From positions 62,001 to 126,000 of the forward strand of contig VWZX01000899.1 in assembly GCA_013399015.1 (NCBI GenBank): a stretch of 64,000 bases of DNA. The letters run 5' to 3'. The position numbers were made by a program, and so were the translations under genes. This DNA is from Galbula dea (Eukaryota > Chordata > Aves > Piciformes > Galbulidae). The notes under the pieces are model-generated. The model saw only the letters and a list, made by a program, of their open reading frames with translations, was not told where the DNA came from and ran no database searches. Shown in pieces: positions 24,507 through 34,928 of the stretch; within the stretch, counting starts at the first letter, position 1, and each line of letters opens with the position of its first letter.

Positions 24507-24974
24507 GAGTGGAGCACTGTTGGTGTACAGAAGGCACGATGATGTGCCAAAGAGTCTACAGAGGCATTTGTGGCTGCTTTCTGAGTAGTCATGGTCAGCT
24601 CTAGGTCCCACTTTCCTTCTCATCAGGCTACGCCAGCAGGTGTTTTCCAACTTACATTTGCAGTTTCTTCTCTGTGCGATGTAAATTCCTACTAAAATGT
24701 CATAACATCCTAACTGACTTCAAGAAAAATAGTAGTTTTAAGACCTAAAACTATACTTGGCAATTGTATTACAACTATACTTGGCAAATGATACCGATAG
24801 GTATGTGTTCAAAGCAGCACTAGTACTCTTCAATGACATCATCCCCTGAACACTTACTTTTTATAGCTAATCTCAGTCCTAGGGAATATTTGAACAGACA
24901 CCTGAGAAGTATTCACTTCCAAATCCAAAACTACAGCTACTCCAGGACATTGGGTTTGGTTGTTTTGTTTATTG

Positions 24975-24987
24975 TTTTTTTTTTTTT
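24975..24987 (+). repeat. T homopolymer (13)
   Basis: Run of 13 T just upstream of the TALE-motif stretch at 25079. Simple low-complexity sequence. Confidence 0.9.
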
Positions 24988-25078
24988 AATTGATGACTGA
25001 CTTCATTTTTATTGCAATAGGACAATGTCAGTATCAGCAGGAGGAGGTAGCACTGTTCCCTGATATCATTTGGGAGCT

Positions 25079-25517
25079 CTGTCAGCTGCGGCAGCACCTA
25101 TCCGCAGTGAAAGGCCAAGTGGCAGGCTGAAATATGTTAGAGAAAAGACTTGCTGGCAGATTGATTGAGAATGCTGACATACATCTGTAAACCACAATAC
25201 AAAGGGAGTTAATCAAGATCAGGAGGAGTGTCCATCTTCTTGAGAACTCATTTCCCACCTGAATTAGCTGGTAGTTTAGGCAAACATACACAATGTTAGG
25301 CCTCATCAGTCTAAGTGATTCTTTCTTGAGCAACTCTTACGCTCCTGCCTTCGCGGAGTCTTTGTGATGGTGCTGCTGGCAATTGGTAAAGTCTGTCAGC
25401 AGGCCAATAAATCTTTATTGACAGGCTTGTTTTCACGTTTGGCTCAAATAATGTCCCCTCTTAAGGCAGAGAGGAAGAAGAGGAAATATCTAGGCCGAGC
25501 ATGCACAATGTCTGTCA
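25079..25517. promoter_or_regulatory. Candidate enhancer: TALE motifs around an AT-rich palindrome
   Basis: TGACAG occurs on the minus strand at 25079-25084, 25393-25398 and 25512-25517 and on the plus strand at 25419-25424: four in 439 bp, against about 0.2 expected from base counting. Between the middle two is a CAATAAA-TC-TTTATTG inverted repeat (25405-25420), so TTTATTGACAG joins an AT-rich posterior-HOX/CDX-like core to a MEIS half-site. The motifs are visible; regulatory function and any HOX-TALE complex are inferred. Confidence 0.3.
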
Positions 25518-26944
25518 GAGGGTTGGCAGGAATTTAATTTCTCTTTTCACATTTTATGAGGGAGCCTGTGCATGTGTCTGGATTGGTCTCATTTGGGACG
25601 TGTAGTTTTCTCCCACTGTTTTTATTCTCATTTGGTGTTTCCTCTCCTGGAATGACCAATGTTCTGATTTGGTGCTAAACTTCATGTAAGCTCTCTGAAG
25701 AAAAACAACATCTTGTACAAAACAATGACAAAAAATCCTGAAAACTGGTGACCAAGAGAGGAAAATGAGCCTTCAGGCTAGTAAGCCTAAACAAAGGCAG
25801 GCAATAAACATGTGGCAGAAAGGGATGATTTCTTTTAACCTTTTTACTGTAGTCTCTGACATTATCCAGTATAGATTACAGCCTCTTGTTTTTCACTCTC
25901 TGGATTTGGCAGACCTCTGCTCCCAAGCTGGAGTAACATGCTTTTTCCACTGTTCTCTAGTTTTTGGTGTCTCTTGGCAAAATGAAACTGGATTTGTTTC
26001 CTGCCTGACAAATACCCTGTTATTGTTTTGGACCACACTGGAGGCTCTTTATGGTGAAAGCTCTCAGTGGTAACAAGTTATACACTGACAAAGCAAAGTA
26101 GCATCTCTAAAGGCCTAGATTCTTTACCTTGCAAATAATATTTTTTTCTTCCCTCAGATCACCATTTGATGTTCCAGAAATTAAACTAGAGTAAAAGGGT
26201 ACTTTTCTTTCCTTGTACATCCATCATGAGAATTCGTCTGGCTGTGCTAGGTGAATAGCCTGGGTTAGTGTTGGAGTTAGACATAAAGGATGAACTGGGT
26301 GCCAGCAACAGACACTGAGTCTGACCCACCCATGTGGAAAGAGTGGTCTGAACTGCTCTTACCACCCTAGAGATGCTTTAATAACCCCTCACCTAACTCG
26401 GGCAGCTATTGCAAGCAGCCTGCCCGAATAACCTGTGCAACTACTTCTTTTAACTGATAGACAATCATCAAATTAGGAACTATAGAAAGCGGTATGAGTA
26501 CAGTCAAAAGCCTCCTCTTTCCTACAGCATGTATTTTGAGCTTTTTCATTAAGAGGTATAAGATAGGAATTAGTAACATCTCCCTGGTGGAAAACTTGCT
26601 TATAAGAGCAAGGTTTTGTGCTGGGGAAGGGGTTTGCAATTCCTGTGTAGGACAAGCTGGTGCTGATCTGTTATCTCTGCATCTCTGGAAAAATCTGCAC
26701 AAGGACAAACATCATCAAGGTATTGCAAGGAACAAGTGTTATGCAAATGAAGATGTAGAAAAACACTGCTGTGTCTGTGATGTTATGATGTCTGTCCTTG
26801 TGACATGGATAGATCTACAAGATTGTGTATGTGTGTAGCTCCATTGGGTATCTGGAGGAGTAAAGGGACAAAAAAAACCAGTTCTATCCTGCACATTGTG
26901 CCTTTTTGGTTGCTTTTTTGTTCCCTGTCAGGGAAGAAATTCAT

Positions 26945-27330
26945 CAAACTAAACATCTCCTAAAGCAACTTGAGGCCATCTCTTCTTGTCATATCACTTC
27001 TTACATGGAAGAAGAGACCAACACCCACCTTGCTTCAACCTCCTTTCAGATAGTTGTAGAGAGGGAGAAGGTCTTCCCCAAGCTTCCTTTTCTCCAGGTG
27101 AAATAACCCCAGTTCCCTCAGCTGCTCCTCCTAAGACTTGTGCTCTAGACCCTTCACCAGCTTTGTTGCCCTTCTTTGGACGTGCTCCAGTACCTCAGTG
27201 TCTTTCATGTAGTGAAGGGCCTAAAACTGAACACAGTATTTGAGATGCAGCCTCACCAGTGCCAAGTACAGAAGGAAAATATCTTTCCTTGTCCTACTGG
27301 CTGCAAGTGCCCATACTGAGCTTTCTTGGT
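26945..27330 (-). mobile_element. CR1 LINE internal fragment (~385 bp) lacking its 3' end
   Basis: The reverse complement matches the CR1 ORF2 C-terminal region and the segment just after it: on the plus strand AACTTGAGGCCATCTCTTCT, ACCTCCTTTCAGATAGTTGT, then AGACTTGTGCTCTAGACCCT, TTCACCAGCTTTGTTGCCCT and CTGAACACAGTATTTGAGAT. It corresponds to about 16095-16465 of the plus-strand copy. The CR1 3' end that should lie to the left of 26945 is missing, so the element has lost its tail after insertion. Boundaries are approximate. Confidence 0.92.
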
Positions 27331-28946
27331 ACCATCAAGAACATTTTGGCCAGGTCAGTGCTCTGTTGCTGCTGACGGATATAGGAGTCATGGAGTTGGT
27401 CTTGCAGTTCAGCTGTAGTGGTGCTTAATTAACTGCCACTGTTAAATAGGATTAGGGTCCAGGAGTCTGCAGGCTTGGCTCTTCCCCTCTTTGTGCCACA
27501 TGGGTTAGGAGCCACTTCACTGTGGTTACTAGTGACACTGACATAGCAGTTGCCCTAAGTAGAAATCAAGCTTCAAGTTTTTTTTTCCTTATTAAATTCC
27601 TGGTTGTCTGTTCAAGGAATATTTTCTGCCCCCAGCACCAAGGCACAGTGTGGCAGAGGGAGCATCCCTCTGCCCATCCACCTGTGGGAAGACACTGAAC
27701 ACACCAAATTAATTTTGTTTGCCTGGAAGAACATCTCCCTGCCAACCAGATTAAAACATCACTAATGCTAGACGTTAGTCCCAAGTATATTTCTTTTCTG
27801 TCAGCAAAATATTCCCCTCTTGCCCTCTGTTATCTCCCAGCTTCTCCTCGTTCTAGCCCCAGTGCCTCATAACTGCTGGGAGCTCAGCTCACATCTATGT
27901 CACTTCATCCTGCCTCTGCCCCCCTTTTGGGAGGTCTCACTGCTGATTTGAAGCGTTATCATTTTGTGAAGGAGCAGCATGGGGTTGTGAAGTCCCTGGC
28001 ATGCTAGGGCTGTGGTGAGTGCCACCTGCAGAGGATGCTGAAAACACTACACTGCATCTGCACAGGTGGGAGAAACCTGGTCTGGGCTGCAAGGCCCTGT
28101 GGAAAACACATGAAAATCAAAATAAGCTCCTTTTCTATTTCATTTGTTAGCTAGAGGCAGGAGAGCTGTTTTTTTGTACATAACAAGGCCACATCATGAC
28201 CAGCTCTGCACAATCCCAGTGCAAGCATGTTTTGGGGACAACCTCTGGGCATCAGCAGGGCAAAATTGTCATGGTAGCTTGCAGGAGTAGCAACTTGGCT
28301 GATAGGTGTTTGATTTGTGATGTCAAGAAGTGGAATATATCAGTGCTTTCATGAAACAGAAGAGAGAGCAGCTTGAAAACTCAGGCCATGGACTCCAGAG
28401 ATAGTTTGAACTGAGAATGAAAGTTTTGGAATCCTTTTTCCCCTTCAGCCATTTCCTTCTTGACACATTGATTCTGAAATACTGGCAATACTCAAAAGGG
28501 CTGGCAGAGCAGCATTCAAACACAGGACTTTGTATTATTTCATATTTATTCCTGAGAGCAGCAAAGATTCAGCTAAGTCTTTAAAGCATCACGTAGCCTT
28601 TTTGCTCAAATCTCTTTCTTCTGTTGTGAGGCTCTTTGGTGGAAGGCAATAAGGAGGATGGCTCACTTAGATGCTGAGAGGGGCTAATGCAACATTGCAG
28701 CTGTCAGAGCTTCTCTCTGCTGTAAAACAAAGCTGACCACTCAGCACAATCCCACCAGAGACCTGCAGAACATCAGATTTACGAAGTGATTGTGTACTGT
28801 TATGTGCTAGTAACAGTATCCCAAGGAGAATGTTAAACAAAAATATGTGTAACTGGAGATTATTTTTGTTATTATTAGAAGATGATTGTAAAATGTTTTA
28901 ACTTGCAAGTATAAATTGCAACCCTGGAATGCAATGACCAGGACAG
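27331..28946. other. Unique sequence, nothing recognised
   Basis: About 1.6 kb between two minus-strand CR1 pieces. No repeat family, exon or RNA gene could be supported. Confidence 0.6.
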
Positions 28947-29235
28947 TCATAGAATAGAATTGTAGAATGATTTGGGTTGGAAGGGAACTTTAAAGGTTGT
29001 TTAATCCTATAGTGAGCAGGGACATCTTCAAATGCATCAGGTTTCTCAGAGCCCTGTCAAACCTGACCTGGAGTGTTTCCAGATGAGACTTCTACCACCC
29101 ACTTTCCGGGCAACCTGGGCCAATGTTTCACCATCCTTATTGTAAAAAATGTCTTCCTTCTATCTAGTCAAAATTTCCCCTTCCTTAATTTAAAACCATT
29201 ACTCTTCTGCTGTGGTACACTTCTAGCTATTGCAA
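28947..29235 (-). mobile_element. CR1 LINE 3' fragment (~290 bp), fifth subfamily
   Basis: On the plus strand it begins at the tail (TCATAGAATAGAATTGTAGA) and continues through GATTTGGGTTGGAAGGGA, AGTGAGCAGGGACATCTTC, GGTTTCTCAGAGCCCTGTC and AATTTAAAACCATTACTCTT. It belongs with the copies at 21.4, 42.9 and 50.6 kb. It is heavily mutated and non-coding. Confidence 0.92.
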
Positions 29236-29551
29236 GGGGGTCAAACATTCAGAGCAAGCTTCAAAGATGAAGATACAGCAACCTCAGCCATCAGCTTAAG
29301 CCCCCCTATGGAGCTTCTTAATGTTATCTCCCCTGTATGCTAACCTCAGCCACTGCATATTTGCATTTCCCACGATATCTAGAGAAGCAGAGTCTGGGGA
29401 ACAAGGGATGAGGCTGCTCTGTCCTGGAGCTGGGTATCATGGGCTGCTTCCCAGTGAAGCAGTGATGCTGTCCAGCTCTGCATCACCCTTACCTCGGTGC
29501 CTGACCCAAAAAGAGTTGCTCACAGTTTGGTAAAAGGTAAACTTTGCAAGA

Positions 29552-29573
29552 AGCCCTTTTCTCTGAAAGGGCT
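29552..29573. repeat. 8-bp inverted repeat with 6-base loop
   Basis: AGCCCTTT (29552-29559) and AAAGGGCT (29566-29573) flank TCTCTG. The stem is perfect, but one of this size is expected by chance in tens of kilobases. No T run follows that would make it a pol III terminator. Confidence 0.85.
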
Positions 29574-30776
29574 GAAACGATTTTGCAGCTCAGTTTAAGA
29601 GATGCTTTTCCTATCAAATTGCAGGACTTGCAGGCTTTTCCTGCCTGGCTGTTACAGACAGGGAATTGCTGATAGCTAGTCTGAAATCTGTCTCTTGCTA
29701 TGAGTTGACTCCATAGCTACCTCGTCTGGAGCAGTTCTAAGGTCTGGGAGACTTACATATTTTAAAAGGAGGGGAGGGGGCAGGGGGAGAATGTTCACCC
29801 TAACCTCAGAGTCCTATGGGACTGTGAGAGGAAGCAAACTGGAACCTATTTTCCTATTTCTTTCTTGACCTTATCCAAGAGCAGCCAGCCTATCTGTAAG
29901 TGGCAACTGTGGAAAATGTGCTCTGGCCACTTGGTGTGAAAGATAGGCAAGACTCCTAAAAAATCTTCTCCACAGCTTATCACCTTTCTGCTGGCTCCAC
30001 AGCAAACTAGTGCCCCGGTGCAGAAGGAAACTGGCTGTCTGTAAGGCTGGACAGGGCCTCATCAACAACTGATAAGCTCCTCTGTGAACATTCATTCTCT
30101 TCAGGGTTTACTGTCCTTTCAAATACCACAGAAGATCTAGCTGGGCAGATTCACACACAAGCACGTTACCGCAGGCAATACTTAGTGCTGTGCATCTGAT
30201 TGTCCTTTGCTGTCTGCTGTTTCAGGGATGCTGCTGCTGTTTCAAGTGATGTAAATGCAACAGGTCTGTGTAGCATGTTTTATATGTTAAACATGTTAGA
30301 TGTTTAAAAGTTAGATAGAGGCATTTAAAGGTAATTCACCTTCCAGTTCCCTGGTCCCAGTACAAAACTGCAAAAATTCACCTTGCTGCTAAAATGGTAT
30401 TAGGAAGAGAAGAATTGAAGGGAGCGCACATTGCAGGAACACAAACAATGCCCACAAACAAGCTGACTCCTGAAAGCTGGTCAAAAGATCAAGTTTAATT
30501 TAAACTGGGCGAGGGAGAGTCTGATAAGGAATTGTCCCAGTTTCTTTTTCTGCTGTAATTTCTGTAAAAGAAGAAAAGTATTACTATGAAGAACTGCTCT
30601 TCAGTGGGATGTACCTGTGCAGTTTGAAGAAGGCAATTATAATGCAAGCTGGCAAAAAGGAGAGTAAGAAGCTGTTATTGCCCCCCCAGAAGCCTTTCCT
30701 GTTAGAAAGATAGTGAAATTTTAGTAGAAAATGTTTATGCTCCCACTGTAACAGAAGATAGCACACAGGTGTAAAT

Positions 30777-30801
30777 ATGTGTGTGTATATATATATATAA
30801 A
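30777..30801 (+). repeat. TG/TA microsatellite
   Basis: A short compound dinucleotide tract: several TG units followed by about seven TA units. Likely length-variable. Confidence 0.9.
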
Positions 30802-31734
30802 TGGAAAACAGCTATGAGAAATAAGGAGATTGAAGAAGGAAAGGGAAAGTTAAGCTGAAGTGAATGGATGTTTACTTCTGTATTATCCACAAAAAGGATA
30901 TAATATGCCTGTATTGTGGATTAGGGTAGTCAAATTTAACAGATGATGTTTTTAGTGCTTTTAGAAACAGTGGCTGTATAGAGAAGCAAAGTAACAGCTG
31001 TAGCTAACTCAGGGTCTACAGATGCTTCTTCATCATGTTAATGTCAAATGACATCACATTATACATCTTTAGTCTCTGGATTTTTGTAGATTTAATTCAG
31101 AATAAGGCCTGGCATCCTAGCATGTCTTCATTCCTTCAGTCAACAAATTAGGCATACAATGATATCTCAGTGATGGGCAAAATACGTAAGTTGAATGAGG
31201 GTAGAACAAGGAATCCTTTTTAATCTTATGGTAAATAATCACTGTACATAAACTTCCTAGCTGCCAAAGGATCAAAAGTTGGTCCTTGTCTCCACCATTT
31301 CTGCAATGCATTGATTTTCCTTTGTCATCATAAAAACTACCTGAGAGCATCTGTTACCCACTGGAATTACACGGTAGTAATGAGTCTGGGTTCAGCTCCT
31401 TCATCATTATGTTTATTAGGTTGGAATCTCAACAGAAACCTCTAGGAAAACTTTGGGAGAAAGCCCCAATCTGTACTTGAGGGTTATAAAACCAGCTTGC
31501 TGCTGAAGTGCTCAGTAACCTAAAGTCTTGGTGGATGCCTACTCTCAAGTACCATTTCCTAAAGATGTATGGTCTCTCCATCCTCTTGGGACTTGGAAAA
31601 CTCTCTCCTGGCAAACAGCCATGCTCTTGGCCCCTCCTAAACAGAGGTACTGCTCACCCCACAAAACACACACCACACATGCCACATGGGCACACAGGCG
31701 TGATATGGGGTGATGCAAGCAGCCAAAGTTATTT

Positions 31735-32108
31735 GGATCCTGACTGCCACAGAGTATAAGGGGGCAATTACTTCCTTAGTCCTGCTGGCCACACTGTTTC
31801 TGATCAAGCTAGGATGCTGTTGACCTTCTTGGCCACCTGGGCACACTGCTGGCTTATATTCAGATGGTTTTTGGCCAGCACCCCAGGTCCTTTTCCAGTG
31901 GGCAGCTTTTCAGCCACTCTATCTCAAGTCTGTATTGCCAAGTGTTGCATAGGATTCTTGTGACCCAAGTGCAGGACCCAGCACCTGGCCTTGTTGAATT
32001 TCATACCATTAGCCTTGGCCCAATGATCTAGCCACAGATATATGTACTACCTTCCAAGACTCGTTGTGCTAATTAGGGTGATGTGCAACACCTCCAGCAA
32101 ATATTTTG
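31735..32108 (-). mobile_element. CR1 LINE internal ORF2 fragment (~375 bp) lacking its 3' end
   Basis: On the minus strand this covers the region of ORF2 upstream of and including the last reverse-transcriptase block. The frame ending near 31735 reads SLIRNSVASRTKEVIAPLYS, the CR1 ORF2 C-terminal signature. Upstream (plus strand ATTCAGATGGTTTTTGGCCA, CAGGTCCTTTTCCAGTGGGC, AGTGCAGGACCCAGCACCTG, CTTGTTGAATTTCATACC) is the characteristic more 5' segment. The homology stops at 31735 without a 3' end, so the copy is truncated at both ends. Confidence 0.92.
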
Positions 32109-32967
32109 TTGCCTTTAATGCCAGGGGAATAGTCTGGTGGTGTTTTCAGGTCATCTTTCTCTGTTTTACCCTATCTTGAAAATCTGCAGCTTTGCATCTC
32201 AGCACGTATTTTCTCCTGTGGATCTCTTACCTGGTCCTAGCTGGCATCTCTACAGTCTAATTTATGCATGTGAAAAAAAAAGTAGAGGAAGCACTTTGGG
32301 CTGCCAGGTAGCTTTGTGGTTACTTGTTAATGCATCTATTTTGAGCTGTACTTCTCGCAGATGCAGGAAAGCTTATTGCCATTCAAAACAAATATGTATC
32401 AGACTCACTCTCCAAGATGGCCTCATTGAATTAATTCCTGTTAAGCACTTGCCCTTGTAGTAACAAAATAAAAATAAAACATAATTAAAAAGCAGATTAA
32501 GCCAATAAGCCTTATAATACAGGTTGCAGCTTGCAAGTGGGGTCCCTGGCAGATTTGTAGGGGAAGTGAATTCTAAAGGCTGAGGATGTTTTGCCATGAG
32601 CCCAGAAATCAAGTTGAACTGATGCGTTTGGTCCAAGTGTCAGGAGTAAACCCACCCCTCCAGTGATCCACTGCTCCACAGCCAGAGTGGTGGCCTCAAA
32701 ACTAAAAAAAAAACAAGAAGAGAAGATTAGCACTGCAGATTTTCCCCTCTGTTTTCATTCCACTCCCCAGGAAGGCAACAGCTTATGAGGAAGCTGTGAA
32801 TTTGTCCTCTGGCTACTAAGCTGCTCCACTTCTCCCTTTGGACCACTTACAACATTTATGAAGGCTGACGTTTTACAGAAGAAAATTGTCTTGCCTGTTT
32901 AATGAGAGTGATCAGTGTGTCTGCTGCTTTTTAAGAAGACAATAACTTATGTTAAATCTCTGGGTTG

Positions 32968-32981
32968 TTTTTTTTTTTTTT
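32968..32981 (+). repeat. T homopolymer (14)
   Basis: Run of 14 T; low-complexity sequence with no adjacent element recognised. Confidence 0.9.
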
Positions 32982-33945
32982 GCCTGGGGAGAGACCTTGT
33001 TAAATGCAAACGTCTGATTGTTTGCCATGGTGCTCTGCCTGCTGTCAGGAATGATGGGGATCTGCTGTTTTGGGGAGAAAAGTACTGCTGAAGCCAGACT
33101 GATTTGTCAGCATAGAAACCCTGTAAAGTAAGACTTTATCCAGAGTCCACTGAACAGTCCCACTGGTTTTAACTGTGCTCAGAGGCCTGTATCTAACATC
33201 CTTTGAATACTTAATGTATGCATTATTGTATTCGTGTGAGTCTAACATTGCTTACATTGTATAAAGTGAAGTAAAAGGGCACACAGACCTCCATTACCCC
33301 TCAAAAGTAGGTGTAGTAATAAGAATAAGTAACTTTAATGTCTGAATCATACTTAGTTCATAAAACATTTGGAACATGGACTGGTTCTTACCCTTGTGTC
33401 TGCACAGCCCCTAGTGTGATGGGTACCAGCTCTGTTGTGGGTGCAAGGGATGTGCTGGTCAGGACTGTAGGAAACAAGGAAACCAAAGGTCTATATTCTA
33501 TTCTATTCTTCTTTCATTGTCTGTCTGTTGTTCCATCAGCCCAGTCAGGAGGTAGGTAAGGGCTTTGATTACTGGGTATATTCCTTTTTCATTGTTATGG
33601 GAGCATGTTTACATGTCAGAGTTTTTAAGGCTGGTTGTTCTCTCTGGTTCATTTCTCCAGAAGAAATGTGGAGTCTTTTAAAGAACAGGACAAGGGTTAT
33701 TTTCAGATTCACAGAAGCGAGGTGAGGCTCAGCTTGCTGTGCTTCTTAGTAGGCCCTTTCTCTGGGATGCAACAGGGTGATGTTTTACTGCTGTTTGGCT
33801 GTAATTTAGCATACTGCTACCTTTGCATGTTTTTGTTTTGTAGAGCAAAGCAAGTGAAAGATAATGGTCCATTTTTTTTAGTGTGTCACAATAAACAGTG
33901 AACAGTTCCAAACAGTCTAGTAACGGATAGAGTAAAAGTGAACCC

Positions 33946-33959
33946 TTTTTTTTTTTTTT
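33946..33959 (+). repeat. T homopolymer (14)
   Basis: Run of 14 T; low-complexity sequence with no adjacent element recognised. Confidence 0.9.
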
Positions 33960-34913
33960 GCCATCACTGTTTTCAAGAAGAACACAGGCTTGCAGGTGTG
34001 ACCTGAGGAGTAGTGCATTCTAGTCCTAGCTGAGGATGGGCAGGTGACATCCTCTGCCTGCCCTTCACCCACTAAGGAAAAGTTATCTATTCATCAAAAG
34101 TGGGTTTGGCTAACAGTAGCCTAGCTGCACCGTAGTCACCTACAGAGACATTGCACCTAAAGTACCTATGGCTTCTGGAAAGTAGGTGCAGAGTAGGAGC
34201 AGGACATCTGTGGAGATGCAAAACAAGTTAGTGGCCAAATGTATAGGATGCTAGGCAGAGATTTAGGGAAGTCTAACATTTTACTCCAGCTGCTGCCACT
34301 CTCCTGCCATGGTCCTGTGAGAAGCTCAGTTGTTTCCTCCCTCCTCCCACCCTTCCTTTCTTTTTTGCCCATTCAGAGCAAGAGGCAAGAACCAAACCAC
34401 AATAAGGAATGCCAGTAGTAATAATAACAGCAGTGATGATAGTTTAGCCCAGCTGACACCCTATGTGATTTAAGGTAAGCATGAAGCCTTTGTATGTAGG
34501 AGTTGGACTGGAAGAGGCATCCTTCCCAAGGATATGACTTTTGAAAATACCTGGTACTGTAAGGAATCTGGTGTGCTCTGAAGGCAACATGCTTTGGCTG
34601 CTCCGAAGCATTTTTATGAGGCCTGGGATCAATCAGCTCTGGAAAGTATGAGTTAGCAGTAATCAGAGGAGGGAGGGAGATTTATCCAGGATGTGGGAAC
34701 CACTGCAGACTGCAGCTTGCTAGTGGGGTCGTAATGCTCCAAGATAGACTTCTATGGGTCTCCCAGCACTGATCCTTCATTCCCTCTGCAGAGAAAAAAA
34801 GAGTGCGTGGTCCTAGCACCATGAGGAACTGATGGAGGGTCCAGAGCTGCCCATGCCCAGCAGATGCCCTATCAAGGAGAGCTCTTCTCACTTTGGTTGG
34901 AGTCTGTGGGACT

Positions 34914-34928
34914 TGTGCACAGTGCACA
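34914..34928. repeat. 15-bp palindrome TGTGCAC-A-GTGCACA
   Basis: Two 7-bp arms around a single A. Possibly chance. It is the most compact palindrome in this stretch and lies upstream of a purine-rich tract (about 34980-35025). Confidence 0.9.

Larger units (their letters stand above)
21733..26944. other. Unique sequence, no gene; hairpin and candidate regulatory stretch inside
   Basis: About 5.2 kb without a recognised interspersed repeat. It holds an A tract (23026-23038), a perfect inverted repeat (24475-24506), a T tract (24975-24987) and the TALE/AT-palindrome region at 25079-25517, each annotated separately. The open frame 22440-22811 (+, 123 codons) has no recognisable product and overlaps others on both strands. 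Confidence 0.6.
29236..31734. other. Unique sequence, no gene; small hairpin and TG/TA microsatellite
   Basis: About 2.5 kb with no recognised interspersed repeat. Listed separately are an 8-bp hairpin (29552-29573) and a TG/TA tract (30777-30801). A purine-rich stretch with runs of four and five G lies at about 29767-29789. No exon is supported. Confidence 0.6.
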
